Origin: Deltaproteobacteria bacterium
GTDB lineage: Bacteria > Myxococcota_A > Polyangia > Haliangiales > JADYYK01
Direction of reading: 5' to 3'
Assembly: GCA_020853705.1 (NCBI GenBank)
Contig: JADYYK010000131.1
Span: forward strand, 1 to 64,000
DNA: 64,000 bases
Each line of letters begins with the position of its first letter. Within the stretch, counting starts at the first letter, position 1. The notes below the pieces were generated by a model. That model saw only the letters and a program-made list of their open reading frames with translations. It was not told where the DNA came from and did not search any database. This document shows positions 63,261-64,000 of this stretch, piece after piece. Position numbers and translations under genes: made by a program.

Positions 63261-63290
63261 GTGTTAACGCGGTTTGGCGCACCTTGTCAA
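63261..63290 (-). promoter_or_regulatory. Candidate promoter for the SCP2 gene
   Basis: On the - strand, a consensus TTGACA (63290-63285) is followed after 18 bases by TAACAC (63266-63261, 3/6). The predicted start near 63254 leaves a leader of about 40 bases with AGGAG. The region is clearly AT-richer than its surroundings. Confidence 0.45.
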
Positions 63291-63465
63291 TTGATAAGTT
63301 CCGGGTCCTGGCACCCGCGATCAGCTGCCCCTGGGGTGGAACTTTGGTCGCCCGACTGAAAAATTGGATTCATGGAAATTTTTAATGGACATGGAAACGG
63401 GCTTGGGGCAGATTATGAGTCGTTCGAGGACTGCTGTTCGAACGCAATCTTTGGGGAGGGTTCCA

Positions 63466-63654
63466 ATGGGCTTTACCGGGGTGAAGGTTTTCTCAGCGAC
63501 CAAGGCGAAAGAGCGCGAGTTGCTGGGCGAGGCCGTGACCAACTGGCTGCGCAACAATCCGGGCTGCGAGGTGGTCGACAAGATCGTCACGCAGAGCTCG
63601 GACTCCGAGTTCCACTGCATGAGCATCACGCTGTTCTACCGCGAAGGCCGCTAG
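63466..63654 (+). CDS. Small conserved-looking protein, 62 aa
   Basis: Family not recognised. This 62-residue soluble alpha/beta peptide (GFTGVKVFSATKAKERELLGEAVTNWLRNNPGCEVVDKIVTQSSDSEFHCMSITLFYRE) has the strand-helix-strand-strand look of a small ferredoxin-like or dodecin-like fold. The start is set by GGGGAGGG five bases before the ATG. An AT-rich upstream stretch (63355-63410) probably holds its promoter, though no clean -35/-10 was found, and an intrinsic terminator follows. It therefore looks like a monocistronic, well-expressed gene. Confidence 0.75.
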   Translation: MGFTGVKVFSATKAKERELLGEAVTNWLRNNPGCEVVDKIVTQSSDSEFHCMSITLFYREGR

Positions 63655-63670
63655 TCGGGCCCACGGCAGA

Positions 63671-63710
63671 ACACCCGGAGGCCCAGGTCACGCTGGGCCT
63701 TCCGTGTTTT
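63671..63710 (+). terminator. Intrinsic terminator after the 62-residue gene
   Basis: GGCCCAG / CTGGGCC plus outer pairs (GGA/TCC, CAC/GTG with small bulges) form a stem from 63671 to 63706, followed by TTTT. This is the only hairpin in the window with a proper T run. Confidence 0.75.
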
Positions 63711-63791
63711 CGGGGGACGGAAATTCCGCTGGGGCTGCAGCGCCGGCCACACCGACGCAACCTGGGCTGAGACCGCCCGGACGGCCGGGCG

Positions 63792-64000
63792 CTACTTGCG
63801 GGTGGGCGCCGTCGCGGCCGCCTTGGCGGCGGCCTGGCGCTCCTTCTTCTTGGCGGCCCAGCCCTCGACGTTCTTCTGCTCGACCCGGGTCAGCGCCAGG
63901 GCGCCCGCAGGGACGTCCTTGGTGATGGTGCTGCCGGCGCCCACATAGGCGCCGGCGCCGACCGTGACCGGTGCGACCAGCTGGCTGTCCGAGCCGATGA
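63792..64000 (-). CDS. glmU: GlmU, C-terminal end (partial, runs off the window)
   Basis: The last 68-69 codons of the bifunctional N-acetylglucosamine-1-phosphate uridyltransferase / glucosamine-1-phosphate acetyltransferase, which makes UDP-GlcNAc for peptidoglycan and LPS. The readable part is the end of the left-handed beta-helix acetyltransferase domain (IGSDSQLVAPVTVGAGAYVGAGSTITKDVPAGALALTR) followed by VEQKNVEGWAAKK and a basic Ala-rich tail. It has no start codon in view because the gene begins beyond 64000. Confidence 0.92.
   Translation of the reverse strand, partial: IGSDSQLVAPVTVGAGAYVGAGSTITKDVPAGALALTRVEQKNVEGWAAKKKERQAAAKAAATAPTRK

Overview
This 64 kb window is a gene-dense chromosomal segment of a very GC-rich Gram-negative bacterium. 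The features point to the Myxococcota (myxobacteria and relatives, perhaps the Polyangia/Haliangium side). These are: many lipoproteins with a Cys-Gly/Asp/Ser-rich start, an OmpA protein with thrombospondin-3 calcium repeats, a FrzS-like pseudo-receiver/coiled-coil protein, a protein resembling the MXAN_5187 family, eukaryote-like Ser/Thr kinases, TPR and HEAT proteins, and a TonB-domain/TonB-receptor fusion. This placement is an inference from gene content; there is no rRNA in the window. I saw no tRNA, rRNA, CRISPR array, insertion sequence, prophage or plasmid gene, and base composition is even, so this looks like core chromosome.

Layout. 1-9.5 kb holds envelope genes on the + strand: TonB receptor, OmpA/TSP3 protein, TPR lipoprotein, two further lipoproteins, with one unknown - strand gene. 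9.5-15.3 kb is a - strand cluster reading prkA, a small ribbon-helix-helix-like gene, yeaH (DUF444), spoVR and a PP2C phosphatase; it joins the PrkA stress-kinase module to a phosphatase. 15.3-22.1 kb holds mltG, a response regulator without output domain, ruvX, small genes, ldcA, a PilZ-like gene, an acyltransferase and an SDR. 22.1-26.7 kb holds a Cys-rich lipoprotein, two unknowns and a POT peptide transporter. 26.9-35.2 kb holds secA, argJ, a lipoprotein, a PLP enzyme, a degenerate kinase and alanine dehydrogenase. 35.3-41.2 kb holds an ECF sigma/anti-sigma pair, the FrzS-like gene and a HEAT-repeat gene. 41.3-51.1 kb holds an HD-GYP regulator, hflX, the MXAN_5187-like gene, a TPR lipoprotein, rseP, tsaB and four small or unknown genes.

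51.1-57.9 kb is mostly - strand: an overlapping operon of lipoprotein, Omp85 barrel, DUF4390-like protein and NtrY-like histidine kinase, then a UshA-type nucleotidase. 57.9-61.7 kb is a + strand operon of cupredoxin, receptor-like Ser/Thr kinase and acyl-glycerol-phosphate acyltransferase. 61.6-64 kb is - strand: CaiB-type CoA transferase/racemase and SCP2 lipid carrier, a well-bounded 62-residue gene on +, and the 3' end of glmU.

Three DNA-level patterns cut across the window. Short tandem repeats sit at gene 3' ends, and in three cases the unit contains the stop codon. Hairpins span both stop codons of convergent gene pairs. Several genes have a -10-like hexamer so close to the start codon that the mRNA would be leaderless or nearly so. 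No single wholly new multi-gene system is evident. The best candidates for new biology are the PrkA-PP2C grouping, the cupredoxin-kinase operon, and the two degenerate signalling proteins (FrzS-like pseudo-receiver and pseudokinase).
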